Shown: positions 13,992-23,654, counted from the first letter of the stretch. The stretch: DNA of 64,000 nucleotides from an uncultured beta proteobacterium (GCA_903908065.1 CAIVQO010000077.1:37381-101380), one strand, 5' to 3'. Program-made: numbers and translations. Notes: a model not told the origin generated them from the letters alone.

Positions 13992-15737
13992 CTACTTGGC
14001 CTTGGCCCAGGAATCCTTCAGCGTCACTGCCCGGTTGAACACCGGGGCGCCGGGTCGTGACTCGACGCGGTCGGCGACGAAGTAGCCGTGGCGCTCGAAC
14101 TGGAAACGGTCCTCGGCGGCGGCGTCCTTGAGCGAAGGCTCGAGTTGCGCGCTGACGGTCTTCACCGAATCGGGATTGATGTCGTCGAGGAAGTCCTGTT
14201 CCGCACCCGGCTGAGGAACGGCGAACAGGCGGTCATAGAGCCTTACGTCGGCGGCATAGGCGTGCCGTGCCGAGACCCAGTGGATGTTGCCCTTGACCTT
14301 GTAGGTATCCGAACCCGGCGTACCCGATTTCGAGTCGGCGAAGTAGTTGCAATGCACGGCGACCACATTCCCTGCGGCATCCTTGTCGCAGCCGGTGCAT
14401 TCAACGACGAAGCCGTAGCGCAGGCGTACCTTGTTGCCGGGAAAGAGGCGGAAGTAGCCCTTGGGCGGCACCTCGACGAAATCCTCGCGCTCGATCCAGA
14501 GCTCCCTGGCGAATGGCACCGGGCGCTTGCCCAGCTCGGGCTGTTGCGGATGGTTGGGCGCTTCGCACAATTCCTCCTGCCCTTCCGGATAGTTGTCGAT
14601 CACCAGCTTCAGCGGGTCGAGCACGGCGATGCGGCGCGGCGCGGTTTCGTTGAGCACCTCGCGCTGGCATTCCTCGAACACGCTGTAATCGATCAGCGAA
14701 TCGGATTTGGTGACGCCGATCATCTCGGCGAAGCGGCGGAAGCCTTCAGCCGTATAGCCTCGACGGCGGGCGCCAACCAGGGTCGGCAGGCGCGGGTCGT
14801 CCCAGCCGGCGACGTGCTTCTCGTCCACCAACTGGATCAGCTTGCGCTTGGAAAGCACGACGTAGGTCAGGTTCAGGCGCGCGAACTCGATCTGTTGCGG
14901 CAGCGGCGTGTTTACGCAGCCGTGCGCGGCCAGCTTGCCCAGCAGCCAGTCGTAGAAGGGGCGCTGGTCCTCGAACTCCAGGGTGCAGATCGAGTGCGTG
15001 ATGTTCTCCAGCGCGTCCTCGATCGGGTGGGCGTAGGTGTACATCGGGTAGATGCACCAGGCGTCGCCCGTGTTGTGGTGCGTGGCCTTGCGGATGCGGT
15101 AGATCGCAGGGTCGCGCAGGTTGATGTTGCCGCTGGCCATGTCGATCTTCGCCCGCAGCACATGGGCGCCGTCGGCGAATTCGCCGGCCTTCATGCGGCG
15201 GAAGAGGTCGAGGTTCTCGTCGGGCGTGCGGTCGCGGAAGGGCGAGGGCTTGCCGGGCTCGGTCAGCGTGCCGCGGTTGGCGCGCATTTCCTCGGCGCTC
15301 TGCGAATCGACGTAGGCATCGCCGTGGCGGATCAGGGTCTCGGCGAAGTCGTACATCCACTGGAAGTAGTTCGAGGCGTAGTAAAGATCCTGGTTCCAGT
15401 CCCAGCCCAGCCACTTCACGGCATCGACGATGGAATCGACGTACTCCTGCTCTTCCTTTTCCGGGTTGGTGTCGTCGAAACGCAGGTGGCAGGCGCCGCC
15501 GTAGTCGCGCGCCAGGCCGAAGTTGAGGCAGATCGACTTGGCATGGCCGAAATGCAGGTAGCCGTTGGGTTCAGGCGGGAAGCGGGTGCGGATTTTCGCC
15601 GTGTCGACAGCGCCGACTTTCTGCTGCGCAGCGGGTCCGGGCGCACCGGACCAATGGCGGGAGGCGTACCTTCCCGCGGCAAGGTCGGCATTGACGATAT
15701 TGCGGATGAAATTGGAGGGCTTTTCGGCGTCGGCCAT
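13992..15737 (-). CDS. glnS: Glutaminyl-tRNA synthetase
   Basis: Class I aminoacyl-tRNA synthetase that charges tRNA-Gln. The 581 residues include [13 protein letters not shown] at the N-terminus, the HIGH-type motif HFGH (about 62-65) after [10 protein letters not shown], and the KMSKS-type VLSKRKL near 291-298. Compared with my memory of E. coli GlnRS ([16 protein letters not shown]), about 22 extra residues, [22 protein letters not shown], sit between the N-terminal helix and the Rossmann strand. They include a dispersed-repeat copy. The rest looks complete, so the enzyme should be active. It is divergent from crcB. Confidence 0.97.
   Translation of the reverse strand: MADAEKPSNFIRNIVNADLAAGRYASRHWSGAPGPAAQQKVGAVDTAKIRTRFPPEPNGYLHFGHAKSICLNFGLARDYGGACHLRFDDTNPEKEEQEYVDSIVDAVKWLGWDWNQDLYYASNYFQWMYDFAETLIRHGDAYVDSQSAEEMRANRGTLTEPGKPSPFRDRTPDENLDLFRRMKAGEFADGAHVLRAKIDMASGNINLRDPAIYRIRKATHHNTGDAWCIYPMYTYAHPIEDALENITHSICTLEFEDQRPFYDWLLGKLAAHGCVNTPLPQQIEFARLNLTYVVLSKRKLIQLVDEKHVAGWDDPRLPTLVGARRRGYTAEGFRRFAEMIGVTKSDSLIDYSVFEECQREVLNETAPRRIAVLDPLKLVIDNYPEGQEELCEAPNHPQQPELGKRPVPFARELWIEREDFVEVPPKGYFRLFPGNKVRLRYGFVVECTGCDKDAAGNVVAVHCNYFADSKSGTPGSDTYKVKGNIHWVSARHAYAADVRLYDRLFAVPQPGAEQDFLDDINPDSVKTVSAQLEPSLKDAAAEDRFQFERHGYFVADRVESRPGAPVFNRAVTLKDSWAKAK
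15597..15619 (-). repeat. Dispersed bipartite repeat, copy 2 (in glnS)
   Basis: Minus strand, spacer TGTCGAC, both half-sites exact. It encodes KVGAVDTA within the apparent insertion of GlnRS. Confidence 0.85.
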
Positions 15738-15782
15738 GATGGCGTGGGGCTTTGCGGCAAAGGCGCGATTCTACCGGCAGCG

Positions 15783-15788
15783 TAAAAT
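15783..15788 (+). promoter_or_regulatory. Putative crcB -10 box, near-leaderless transcript
   Basis: TAAAAT ends 7 bases before the crcB ATG. If it is the -10, transcription would begin at or next to the start codon. No Shine-Dalgarno is visible. No convincing -35 is found at 16-18 bp. Confidence 0.35.
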
Positions 15789-15795
15789 CGCCACA

Positions 15796-16179
15796 ATGAA
15801 TGCCACCAGTCTTCTCGCCATTGGCGGCGGCGCCGTGCTCGGCGCCTGGCTGCGCTACGCGCTGGGGCTGTGGCTGAATTCGGTCCTGCCGACCATGCCG
15901 CTGGGCACCCTGGCCGCCAACCTGATCGGCGGCTACCTGATCGGCGCGGCGGTGGCCGTATTCCACATCAACGTCGAGCTGCCGCCGGAGCTCAAGCTCT
16001 TCTTCATCACTGGCTTCCTCGGCGCGCTGACCACCTTCTCGACTTTCTCCGCCGAGGTGGTGCACCTGATCCAGAACGCACGCTACGGCTGGGCCCTGCT
16101 TACGGCCTCGACCCACCTGTTCGGTTCGCTGCTGATGACGGGGCTGGGCATTTTCAGCATCCACAAGCTGGCGCAGTAA
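15796..16179 (+). CDS. crcB: Fluoride channel CrcB/FluC
   Basis: A 127-residue, four-helix membrane protein that exports fluoride as a dual-topology dimer. [29 protein letters not shown] and [16 protein letters not shown] are the family signatures; the TTFSTF segment lines the fluoride path. The start is ATG 15796, which removes the 77 track residues that are antisense to glnS. It is divergent from glnS. No fluoride riboswitch fold is visible, because there is essentially no leader. Confidence 0.93.
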   Translation: MNATSLLAIGGGAVLGAWLRYALGLWLNSVLPTMPLGTLAANLIGGYLIGAAVAVFHINVELPPELKLFFITGFLGALTTFSTFSAEVVHLIQNARYGWALLTASTHLFGSLLMTGLGIFSIHKLAQ

Positions 16180-16240
16180 AAGGCCTGTCGGCAGTCGGCT
16201 TGGCGCCGGAGCAAGCGTTGGCAGAACCTGACCTACTGGC

Positions 16241-16292
16241 TTGACCCAAGCACCCCTCCGCAAGTAAAGTAATGCGGTAAGGACGCATTACC
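16241..16292 (+). promoter_or_regulatory. Promoter and operator of the first MazEF-like pair
   Basis: TTGACC (16241-16246), an 18-bp spacer and TAAAGT (16265-16270) form a sigma-70-type promoter. TAATGCG/CGCATTA (16270-16276, 16284-16290) is a perfect 7-bp inverted repeat that starts inside the -10 box, and GGTAA/TTACC is nested in it. This placement fits autorepression by the antitoxin. Confidence 0.6.
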
Positions 16293-16304
16293 GAAGGAGT
16301 GAAC

Positions 16305-16535
16305 ATGCTCGCCGTCGCCAAAATCACCGCCAAGGGCCAGACTACGATACCGCAGGATGTGCGCAATGCCTTGCACGTCGCGCCAGGCGACATGATCACC
16401 TGGGAAGTTGGCGCCGACGGTACGGCGGTCGTGCGCCGTGCGCAGCCGCTCGACCTCGAATACCTGCGCGCGGTGGAAGGTACGCTTTCCGAATGGGCCG
16501 GCAAGGCGGATGAGGAAGCCTATCGTGGTCTTTGA
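16305..16535 (+). CDS. AbrB/MazE-type antitoxin
   Basis: A 76-residue SpoVT-AbrB swapped-hairpin protein: KITAKGQTTIPQDVRNALHVAPGDMITWEV is the DNA-binding half, and the acidic tail LSEWAGKADEEAYRGL would wrap the toxin. I start at ATG 16305, six bases after AAGGAG; the track GTG at 16299 overlaps that ribosome site. EVGADGTA at the end of the AbrB fold is encoded by a one-mismatch copy of the dispersed repeat. The toxin gene overlaps its 3' end, a classic antitoxin-first module. Confidence 0.85.
   Translation: MLAVAKITAKGQTTIPQDVRNALHVAPGDMITWEVGADGTAVVRRAQPLDLEYLRAVEGTLSEWAGKADEEAYRGL
16405..16427 (+). repeat. Dispersed bipartite repeat, copy 3 (antitoxin gene, one mismatch)
   Basis: AAGTTGGCGC-CGACGGT-ACGGCG; one T for C in the first half-site. 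It is read in sense as EVGADGTA. Confidence 0.6.
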
Positions 16536-16866
16536 GCGCTTCGCCGTACTGCGCGTGCCTTTCCCGTTCACCGACCGGCAGGCGACGAAAAATCGCCCGG
16601 CATTGGTGTTGTCGGACGCCAAAACCTTCAATGCGCCAGCAGGCCATTCCGTTCTGGCGATGATCACCTCGGCCGGCAACGCACCCTGGCCGCTCGATTG
16701 CGCGGTGGAGGACCTGGCGGCTGCCGGCCTGCCGTCGCCCTCCTTGGTGCGCTTCAAACTGTTCACGCTCGACCATCGCCTGATACGCGGGCAGTTGGGC
16801 AGCTTGGCGCCGAAGGATTGCAAACGGGTGGAAGCGGCGCTGCGCCGTTTGCTGGCGCCGGCTTGA
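16510..16866 (+). CDS. MazF/PemK-type toxin
   Basis: A 118-residue protein of the MazF/PemK endoribonuclease family: FAVLRVPFPFTDRQATKNRPALVLSD holds the usual beta-strand and the KNRPALV segment of the active-site face. The tail is LDHRLIRGQLGSLAPKDCKRVEAALRRLL. ATG 16510 overlaps the antitoxin by 26 bases; GTG 16525 (VVFERFAVLRVPFP) is an equally plausible start and gives a 113-residue protein closer to family N-termini. The track start at 16408 is inside the antitoxin and not real. Confidence 0.8.
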   Translation: MRKPIVVFERFAVLRVPFPFTDRQATKNRPALVLSDAKTFNAPAGHSVLAMITSAGNAPWPLDCAVEDLAAAGLPSPSLVRFKLFTLDHRLIRGQLGSLAPKDCKRVEAALRRLLAPA

Positions 16867-19800
16867 AGTTCGATCCCGAGGCGCGGCGGGCGGCGCGACC
16901 CACCATCGCCTACGACGAGGCGCTGCCGGTCAATCTGCGGCGCGCCGAGATCGCCGACGCCATCCTGAAAAACCAGGTGGTGGTGATCTGTGGCGAGACC
17001 GGCTCGGGCAAGACCACCCAGCTGCCGAAGATTTGCCTCGAACTCGGTCGCGGGCTCAACGGCCTGATCGGCCACACCCAGCCGCGGCGCATCGCGGCGC
17101 GCGCCACGGCGGCCCGTATCGCGCAGGAACTCAAGTCGGAACTCGGCCGCCACGTCGGCTTCAAGATCCGCTTCAGCGACAAGGTGACGCCGTCGAGCTA
17201 CATCAAGTTGATGACCGACGGCATCCTGCTGGCCGAGACGCAGACCGATCCGCTGCTGCGCCAGTACGACACGATCCTGATCGACGAGGCCCACGAGCGC
17301 AGCCTCAACATCGACTTCCTACTTGGCTACCTGCGGCAGCTCTTGCCGAAACGCCGCGACCTGAAAATCATCGTCACCTCGGCCACGCTCGACGCCGAGC
17401 GCTTTTCCAAACACTTCAATGCGGCACCGGTGATCGAGGTCTCGGGGCGGCTGTATCCAATCGAGACGCGCTTTCGCCCTTTCGACGAGAAGAAGGATAC
17501 CGACCTCAATGATGCGATCGTCGATGCCGTCGACGAAGCGCACCGCACCGGGCCGGGCGACGTGCTGGTGTTCCTCCCCGGCGAGCGCGAAATCCGCGAG
17601 GCGGCCGAGGCGCTGAGGAAGCACCATCCTCCGGGCCTGGAAGTACTGCCGCTGTTCGCGCGCCAGACGGCGGTGGAACAGGCCCGCGTCTTCGCGCCGC
17701 ACCAGGGCCGCCGCGTGGTGCTGGCAACCAACGTCGCCGAGACCTCGCTCACCGTGCCCGGCATACGTTACGTGGTCGACTCCGGGCTGGCGCGGGTCAA
17801 GCGCTACTCGCATCGCAACAAGGTCGAGCAGCTGCAGGTCGAGCCGATCTCGCGCGCAGCGGCGAGCCAGCGCGCCGGCCGCTGCGGCCGCGTTGCCGCC
17901 GGCGTCTGCTTCAAGCTCTACGACGAAGAGGACTTCAGCAAGCGCCCGGCCTACACCGAGCCGGAAATCCTGCGTTCCAGCCTGGCCGGGGTGATCCTGC
18001 GCATGAAGTCGCTGCACCTGGGCGACGTCGAGGACTTCCCCTTCCTCGAGGCGCCGGCGCCGCGCATGATTGCCGACGGCTACCAGCTGCTTACGGAATT
18101 GGGGGCGCTGGACGAGGCGAGCAAGGAGTTGACCAAGGTCGGCATCGAACTCGCCAAGCTCCCGCTTGACCCCAAGATCGGCCGCATGATCCTCGCCGCG
18201 CGCGAGCACAATTGCCTGCGCGAGGTGCTGGTCATCGCCGCCGCGCTGTCGGTGCAGGACCCGCGTGACCGGCCCCAAGAGGCTACCGGCTCGGCCGACC
18301 AGGCCCATGCCAAGTGGAAGGACGAGAAGTCCGAATTCCTCTCCTACCTGAAAATCTGGCAGGCCGCCGACGAGGTGTGGAAGCACGAGACCTCGAACAA
18401 GCAGCGCCAGTGGTGCCGCCACAACTTCATCAACTGGCTGCGCCTGCGCGAGTGGCGCGACGTGCATGGCCAGCTGATGACGCTGTGCCACGAGCACGGC
18501 TGGAAGGAGAACCAGATCCCCGCCTCCTACGAGGCGATCCACAAGGCGCTGCTCACCGGCCTGCTCGGTCATGTCGGCCTGATTGCGGAAGAAGACAAGA
18601 ACTACCTGGGTGCGCGCGGCATCCGCTTCTACATCCACCCCGGCTCGGCGCTGGTGAAGAAGGCCGGGCGCTGGATCGTCGCCGCCGAGCTGGTCGAGAC
18701 CTCGCGCCTGTTCGCCCGTTGCATCGCCCGGATCGAGCCGGAATGGCTGGAGCAGGTCGGCGCCCACCTGATCCGCAGGCACGTCTATGAACCGCACTGG
18801 GAGAAGGGGCCGGGGCAGGTGGTGGCCTGGGAGCGCGTTACCCTTCACGGCCTCATGATCCACGCCAAACGGCGCGTGCACTATGGCCCCAGCGACCCCA
18901 AGCTGGCACGCGAAATCCTGATCCGCGAGGCGCTGGTAAATGGCGAGGTGGGCGAGGACTGGGTGCGCAAATGGCGCTTCTTCCAGCACAACGCCAAACT
19001 GATCCGCGAGATCGAAACCCTGGAGCACAAGTCGCGCCGTCCCGACGTGCTGGTCGACGACGAGCTGATCCACGCCTTCTATGACGCCAAGCTTCCCGAG
19101 GGCATCGTCACGCTGGCCGCCTTCGACCACTGGCGGCGCGAGGCGGAAAGCGCGAACCCGAAACTGCTTTGCCTGGAAAAAGAGCAGCTGATGCGCCACG
19201 AGGCGGCCGGCATCACCACCGACGCCTTCCCGCCCGCCTTCACGCACCGCGGCCAGTCCTTCAAGCTCGCCTACCACCACGATCCCGGCGCGGCCGACGA
19301 CGGCGTGACCCTGACGCTGCCGCTGGCGGCGCTCAACCAGCTGCCGGCCAATCGCTGCGAATGGCTGGTGCCCGGCCTGCTCAAGGAAAAGCTGCTGGCG
19401 CTGCTGAAGACCCTGCAACAAAAGTACCGCCACCGCCTGCAACCGCTGGACGAGTTCGCCACCTCCTTCTGTGAGGCCGACCACGACCTCGACGAACCCC
19501 TGGTGCGCGCACTGACCCGCTCCGCCGAGGAATACCTGGCGATGAAGCTGCCGCTCGACGCCTTTCGCACCGGCGAGCTGCGGCCGCACCTGTTCATGAA
19601 CTTCCGCCTGGTCGACGAGCATGGCGGCACGCTGGCGATCAGCCGCAACCTGGCCGAACTGCGCGCCCAGTTCCGCGACCGCGTCGAACAGGTCTATGCC
19701 GCCGCCGAAGTGAAGCACGAGGCGGTCGACGAAGGCGAGGGCCATACCGAATGGAAGTTCGGCACACTGCCGGAATTGATGGAGGTAAAAGTCGGCGCGG

Positions 19801-20594
19801 GTACCACGGTGGGCTTCCCCGCGCTGGTCGACCTGGGCGACAAGGTGCGCCTCACCGCCTTCGATACCGAGGATAAGGCACGCGCCGAGCATCGCAAGGG
19901 CCTCACGCGCCTGTTCGCGCTGCAACTCGCGGCCCAGGTCAAGGCCGTCGAGAAACTGCCGGGCCTGCGCGAAACGGCGCTGCAGTTCATTGCGCTCGGA
20001 ACCGAGAAGGAACTGCGCGAGCAACTGGTGGCAGTGACCCTGGAGCGCACCTGCCTGATGGACCCGCTGCCCAACGACGAGTCGGCATTCGCCGCGCGGC
20101 GCGAGGCGGCGCGCGGGCGCATCCTGCTGGTGGCGCAGGAGATCCTGCGCCTGCTGGGAACGATCCTCACCGAACATGCGGCACTGGCGAAGAAGCTGGC
20201 AGCGATGCAGAAGGCCTTCCCGCAGGCGGCGGCCGACATCGCGGCCCAGCTCGCCGAGCTGATGCCGAAGCGGTTCATCCTCGCCACGCCCTTCGAGCGC
20301 CTGCAGCACTACCCGCGCTACCTCAAGGCCATCGCGCTGCGCCTGGACAAGGCCCGCAACGACCCGGCGCGCGACACGCGCCTGATGGCCGACTGGCAGG
20401 CACTCGGCAAGCCCTGGGAACGCGAACGCAACGCCATGCTGAAATCCGGCCAGCAGCAGGATGCCTTCCTCGACGAATTCCGCTGGCTGCTCGAGGAATT
20501 GCGCGTCGCGCTGTTCGCCCAGGAACTCAAGACCTCCTCGCCGGTCTCGGTGAAGCGATTGCAGAAGATGTGGGATAGTCGCGAACGATTCTGA
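16863..20594 (+). CDS. hrpA: ATP-dependent RNA helicase HrpA (DEAH box)
   Basis: A 1243-residue DEAH-box helicase implicated in RNA processing and ribosome rescue. Motif I GETGSGKT is at about 44-51, DEAHERS near 141, SAT in motif III, and QRAGRCGR near 336. The long C-terminal DUF3418 region follows and is full length for HrpA. I place the start at TTG 16863, overlapping the toxin stop (TTGA), because the residues before it are out-of-frame toxin; this start is tentative. KVGAGTT near 978 comes from a repeat copy. Its link to the TA pair is probably only positional. Confidence 0.93.
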   Translation: MKFDPEARRAARPTIAYDEALPVNLRRAEIADAILKNQVVVICGETGSGKTTQLPKICLELGRGLNGLIGHTQPRRIAARATAARIAQELKSELGRHVGFKIRFSDKVTPSSYIKLMTDGILLAETQTDPLLRQYDTILIDEAHERSLNIDFLLGYLRQLLPKRRDLKIIVTSATLDAERFSKHFNAAPVIEVSGRLYPIETRFRPFDEKKDTDLNDAIVDAVDEAHRTGPGDVLVFLPGEREIREAAEALRKHHPPGLEVLPLFARQTAVEQARVFAPHQGRRVVLATNVAETSLTVPGIRYVVDSGLARVKRYSHRNKVEQLQVEPISRAAASQRAGRCGRVAAGVCFKLYDEEDFSKRPAYTEPEILRSSLAGVILRMKSLHLGDVEDFPFLEAPAPRMIADGYQLLTELGALDEASKELTKVGIELAKLPLDPKIGRMILAAREHNCLREVLVIAAALSVQDPRDRPQEATGSADQAHAKWKDEKSEFLSYLKIWQAADEVWKHETSNKQRQWCRHNFINWLRLREWRDVHGQLMTLCHEHGWKENQIPASYEAIHKALLTGLLGHVGLIAEEDKNYLGARGIRFYIHPGSALVKKAGRWIVAAELVETSRLFARCIARIEPEWLEQVGAHLIRRHVYEPHWEKGPGQVVAWERVTLHGLMIHAKRRVHYGPSDPKLAREILIREALVNGEVGEDWVRKWRFFQHNAKLIREIETLEHKSRRPDVLVDDELIHAFYDAKLPEGIVTLAAFDHWRREAESANPKLLCLEKEQLMRHEAAGITTDAFPPAFTHRGQSFKLAYHHDPGAADDGVTLTLPLAALNQLPANRCEWLVPGLLKEKLLALLKTLQQKYRHRLQPLDEFATSFCEADHDLDEPLVRALTRSAEEYLAMKLPLDAFRTGELRPHLFMNFRLVDEHGGTLAISRNLAELRAQFRDRVEQVYAAAEVKHEAVDEGEGHTEWKFGTLPELMEVKVGAGTTVGFPALVDLGDKVRLTAFDTEDKARAEHRKGLTRLFALQLAAQVKAVEKLPGLRETALQFIALGTEKELREQLVAVTLERTCLMDPLPNDESAFAARREAARGRILLVAQEILRLLGTILTEHAALAKKLAAMQKAFPQAAADIAAQLAELMPKRFILATPFERLQHYPRYLKAIALRLDKARNDPARDTRLMADWQALGKPWERERNAMLKSGQQQDAFLDEFRWLLEELRVALFAQELKTSSPVSVKRLQKMWDSRERF
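19789..19811 (+). repeat. Dispersed bipartite repeat, copy 4 (in hrpA, one mismatch)
   Basis: AAGTCGGCGC-GGGTACC-ACGGTG; one T for C in the second half-site. It is read in sense as KVGAGTTV. Confidence 0.6.
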
Positions 20595-20614
20595 AGCCTG
20601 GGAACGAGGACCGC

Positions 20615-21328
20615 ATGATCGAACTGTTTGCCGCCTTCACCCGCTCGCTGCGCGACCTGTCGCGCGGCGAGGTGCTTTGGCATGCCCTGTGGCCGCCGCT
20701 GGCGGCGCTGGTGCTGTGGGCCGTGCTGGGGTACGCCTTCTGGGGCGATGCCCAGGCCCTGCTGGCGCGCATGCTGCCGCAGCTGCCCTGGACCGGCTGG
20801 GACTGGCTGGCGCGTTGGGCCGGCGTGTTCCTGTTGCTGGCCGTGCTGGCGGCGCTGACCTACATCACGGCGACGATGCTGGTCGCAATCTTTGCCCTGC
20901 CGCTGCTGATCCGCCTGGTGGCGCAGCGCGACTACCCCGAGCTGGGGCGCCATGGCGAGAACGTGTTCTTGGCCAGCCTCGGCAATACCCTGGCCGCCGG
21001 GGCCATCTTCCTCGTCGGCAGCCTGGCCATGCTGCCCCTGCTGCTGATCCCCGGCATGCTGCTGGTGCTGCCCCTGCTCTGGGCGGCCTGGCTCAACCAG
21101 CGCACCTTCCGCTTCGACGCCCTGGCTGAACATGCATCCGCCGCCGAACTCGGCCGCATCGTCGGCGACAACCGCCGCTCGCTGTGGCTGGCAGGCCTGG
21201 TCACCGCCGGTGCGGCACACCTGCCGCTGGTCAACCTGCTGGCGCCGGCCTTCACGGCGCTGGTCTTCGTCCATCTCGGGCTGGCGGCGCTGCGCCGCCT
21301 GCGCCAGGAACAAGGCATACAGCTATGA
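20615..21328 (+). CDS. EI24-domain inner-membrane protein
   Basis: A 237-residue protein with about five to six hydrophobic segments. AWLNQRTFRFDALAEHAS and the long helices before it match the EI24/CysZ-like family, whose CysZ members import sulfate; this one is not CysZ itself by length or context. The start is ATG 20615 with an ACGAGG site upstream. The stop overlaps the next ATG by 4 bases, so it is coupled to the molybdopterin-binding protein. Function unknown. Confidence 0.8.
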   Translation: MIELFAAFTRSLRDLSRGEVLWHALWPPLAALVLWAVLGYAFWGDAQALLARMLPQLPWTGWDWLARWAGVFLLLAVLAALTYITATMLVAIFALPLLIRLVAQRDYPELGRHGENVFLASLGNTLAAGAIFLVGSLAMLPLLLIPGMLLVLPLLWAAWLNQRTFRFDALAEHASAAELGRIVGDNRRSLWLAGLVTAGAAHLPLVNLLAPAFTALVFVHLGLAALRRLRQEQGIQL

Positions 21329-22107
21329 CATCGCAATCCAGGGGCATCGGCGCCCTGATCATCGGCGACGAGATCATCCTCGGCCGCCGCCAGGACAAGC
21401 ATTTCGCCCGCATCGTCGAGATCCTCGCCGCACGCGGCCTCACGCTCGACTGGGCGCAGTATGCCGGCGACGACCGCGCCCGGCTCACCGAAACCCTGCG
21501 CCGCAGTTTCTGCTCCGGCGACATCGTGTTCAGCTGCGGCGGCATCGGCAACACGCCCGACGACCACACCAGGCAGGCCGCCGCCGCCGCGCTGGACGTG
21601 CCGCTGGAGCTGCATGCGGATGCGGAGCGCGAGATTCGTGGCCGCTACGCCGAGGTTGGCCGCGAGGTGACGCCCTTCGCCCTCGACATGGGGCGCTTCC
21701 CGGTCGGCAGCCGCATCATTCCCAACCCGGTGAACCGCATCGCCGGCTTCTCGCATGGCGACCACCATTTCGTGCCCGGCTTTCCGCAGATGGCCTGGCC
21801 GATGATCGAATGGGTACTCGATACGCAGTATGCCGACCAATTCAACCGCAACCCGACGGCCGATGCCGCGATCCTGGTCTGGGACGGGCTGGAGAGCGTG
21901 CTGACGCCGCTGATGATCCGCATCGAGGCGGAGTATCCGGGGCTCAAGGTGTTCAGCCTGCCCTTCCTCGGCTCGGCCGAGCGGCGGCGGCACATCGAAC
22001 TCGGCGTGCGCGGTGCGCCGGAGCAGGTGCCGCCGGCGATGGAGCTGATGCGGCGCGAGGTGCGCGCGCTGGGCTACTCCATCGACGCGAAGGAGGCGGC
22101 CGGCTGA
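21325..22107 (+). CDS. Molybdopterin-binding (MoaB/CinA N-like) protein
   Basis: A 260-residue protein with a MoCF/CinA-type N-terminal domain: GALIIGDEIILGRRQDKHFARIVEIL and FSCGGIGNTPDDHTRQAAA are the typical phosphate- and cofactor-loop motifs. It lacks the CinA C-terminal nicotinamide deamidase domain. It is usually annotated as a competence/damage-inducible-like protein, although such labels are weak. The start at ATG 21325 overlaps the EI24 gene by 4 bases. It converges on tldD with only one base between them. Confidence 0.85.
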   Translation: MTSQSRGIGALIIGDEIILGRRQDKHFARIVEILAARGLTLDWAQYAGDDRARLTETLRRSFCSGDIVFSCGGIGNTPDDHTRQAAAAALDVPLELHADAEREIRGRYAEVGREVTPFALDMGRFPVGSRIIPNPVNRIAGFSHGDHHFVPGFPQMAWPMIEWVLDTQYADQFNRNPTADAAILVWDGLESVLTPLMIRIEAEYPGLKVFSLPFLGSAERRRHIELGVRGAPEQVPPAMELMRREVRALGYSIDAKEAAG

Positions 22108-22108
22108 A

Positions 22109-23566
22109 TCAGCCCGTGCCGCCCACCGTCAGGCCGTCGATGCGCACTGTCGGTTGGCCGACGCCAACCGGCACGCTCTGGCCTTCCTTGCCGCAGGTGC
22201 CGACGCCCGAGTCGAGCGCCATGTCGTTGCCGATCATCGACACGCGGGTCATGGCTTCCGGGCCGTTGCCGATCAGCGTGGCGCCCTTGACCGGGGTGGT
22301 GATCTTTCCGTTCTCGATCAGGTAGGCCTCGGCCGTCGAGAAGACGAACTTGCCGCTGGTGATGTCCACCTGGCCGCCGCCGAAGTTGGCCGCGTAGAGG
22401 CCTTTCTTCACCGACTTGATGATCTCCTGCGGATCGCGCTCGCCGTTGAGCATGGTGGTGTTGGTCATGCGCGGCAGCGGCAGGTGGGCGAAGGATTCAC
22501 GCCGCCCGTTGCCGGTCGGCGCCACGCCCATCAGGCGCGCGTTGAGCGTGTCCTGCAGGTAGCCGACCAGGATGCCGTCCTCGATCAGCACCGTGCGCTG
22601 GGTGGGGTTGCCCTCGTCATCGATGGTGAGCGAGCCGCGCCGGTCCGCGATGGTGCCGTCATCGACCACGGTGACGCCCTTGGCCGCCACGCGCTGGCCG
22701 ATGCGGCCGGAAAAGGTGGAACTGCCCTTGCGGTTGAAATCGCCTTCGAGGCCGTGGCCCACCGCCTCGTGCAACAGGATGCCCGGCCAGCCGGGGCCGA
22801 GCACCACCGTCATTTCGCCAGCCGGCGCCGGCTTGGCGGCGAGGTTGACGCTGGCCTGATGCACGGCGCGCTCGGCGTAGTCGCGCAGCACCGCATCGCT
22901 GAAGTAGGCATAGTCGAAGCGCCCGCCGCCGCCCGAGGAACCCTGCTCGCGCCGGCCCTTTTCTTCCATGATCACGGTCAGCGACACCCGCACCAGGGGC
23001 CGCACGTCGGCCGCCATGCGCCCGTCGGTACGCGCCACCAGCACCACTTCCCAGGTGCCGGCAATGTGGGCCATGACCTCGCGCACGCGCGGATCGAGTG
23101 CCCGCGTCATCGCTTCCAGGCGCTCCAGCAGGCGCACCTTGGCGTCGTCGTCGAGCGAGGCGATCGGGTCGCCGGCAGCATACAGGGCGGCCGGGGGCTT
23201 GCCAGCGCGCAGCATCGGCGCCAGGCGCTGGGCGCCGGCGGCGGCAATGGCGCGGGTTGCCGCCGCCGCGCCCTGCAGCGCCTTCAGGCTGATGTCGTCG
23301 GAATAGGCGAAGGCGGTCTTCTCGCCGCTGATGGCACGCACGCCCACGCCCTGCTCGATGTTGAAGCTGCCCGACTTGACGATGCCTTCTTCGAGGCTCC
23401 AGGCCTCGGAGCGCGCGTACTGGAAATACAGGTCGGCGTAATCGACATGGTGCCCGAGCAACTGGCCGAAGATGCGCTCCAACTGGTGCGGCGCCAACCC
23501 ATGCGGGCGCAGCAGGATCTGTTCGGCGATCTCGAAATGGGGGATGGGGCTGGCGATGGCGTTCAT
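22109..23566 (-). CDS. tldD: Metalloprotease TldD
   Basis: A 485-residue subunit of the TldD/TldE (PmbA) zinc protease, which trims antibiotic peptides and assists peptide turnover. The zinc motif [11 protein letters not shown] is near 263. The N-terminal [25 protein letters not shown] and the C-terminal [24 protein letters not shown] are family hallmarks. I start at ATG 23566 ([11 protein letters not shown]), not the track GTG/ATG 20 codons earlier, which lies in repeat-like sequence. It follows nitrilase and yhdP on the same strand, a common betaproteobacterial order. Confidence 0.95.
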   Translation of the reverse strand: MNAIASPIPHFEIAEQILLRPHGLAPHQLERIFGQLLGHHVDYADLYFQYARSEAWSLEEGIVKSGSFNIEQGVGVRAISGEKTAFAYSDDISLKALQGAAAATRAIAAAGAQRLAPMLRAGKPPAALYAAGDPIASLDDDAKVRLLERLEAMTRALDPRVREVMAHIAGTWEVVLVARTDGRMAADVRPLVRVSLTVIMEEKGRREQGSSGGGGRFDYAYFSDAVLRDYAERAVHQASVNLAAKPAPAGEMTVVLGPGWPGILLHEAVGHGLEGDFNRKGSSTFSGRIGQRVAAKGVTVVDDGTIADRRGSLTIDDEGNPTQRTVLIEDGILVGYLQDTLNARLMGVAPTGNGRRESFAHLPLPRMTNTTMLNGERDPQEIIKSVKKGLYAANFGGGQVDITSGKFVFSTAEAYLIENGKITTPVKGATLIGNGPEAMTRVSMIGNDMALDSGVGTCGKEGQSVPVGVGQPTVRIDGLTVGGTG

Positions 23567-23634
23567 GGGAATCCTATCTGGATGCATGCGTCTTGGCGCT
23601 CCGTGACAATCGAGCGAAGCGAGCATATCAGTAG

Positions 23635-23654
23635 CCTCCCCCGCGAGGGGGAGG
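23635..23654. repeat. GC hairpin between nitrilase gene and tldD
   Basis: A perfect 8-bp stem CCTCCCCC/GGGGGAGG with a GCGA loop. GCGAAGCGAGC and GGGAGGGGGCGG flank it. No T-run follows in either direction, so it is more like a REP-type stem-loop or mRNA processing site than an intrinsic terminator. Confidence 0.45.

Noticed and set aside
17319-20309. 996-residue minus-strand ORF opposite hrpA
   Set aside because: Shadow of GC-rich codon bias; no domain motifs, and the plus strand encodes a complete DEAH helicase. The same holds for 24804-28460 (opposite yhdP), 28445-30979 (opposite glnE) and 37501-40272 (opposite the PAS protein).
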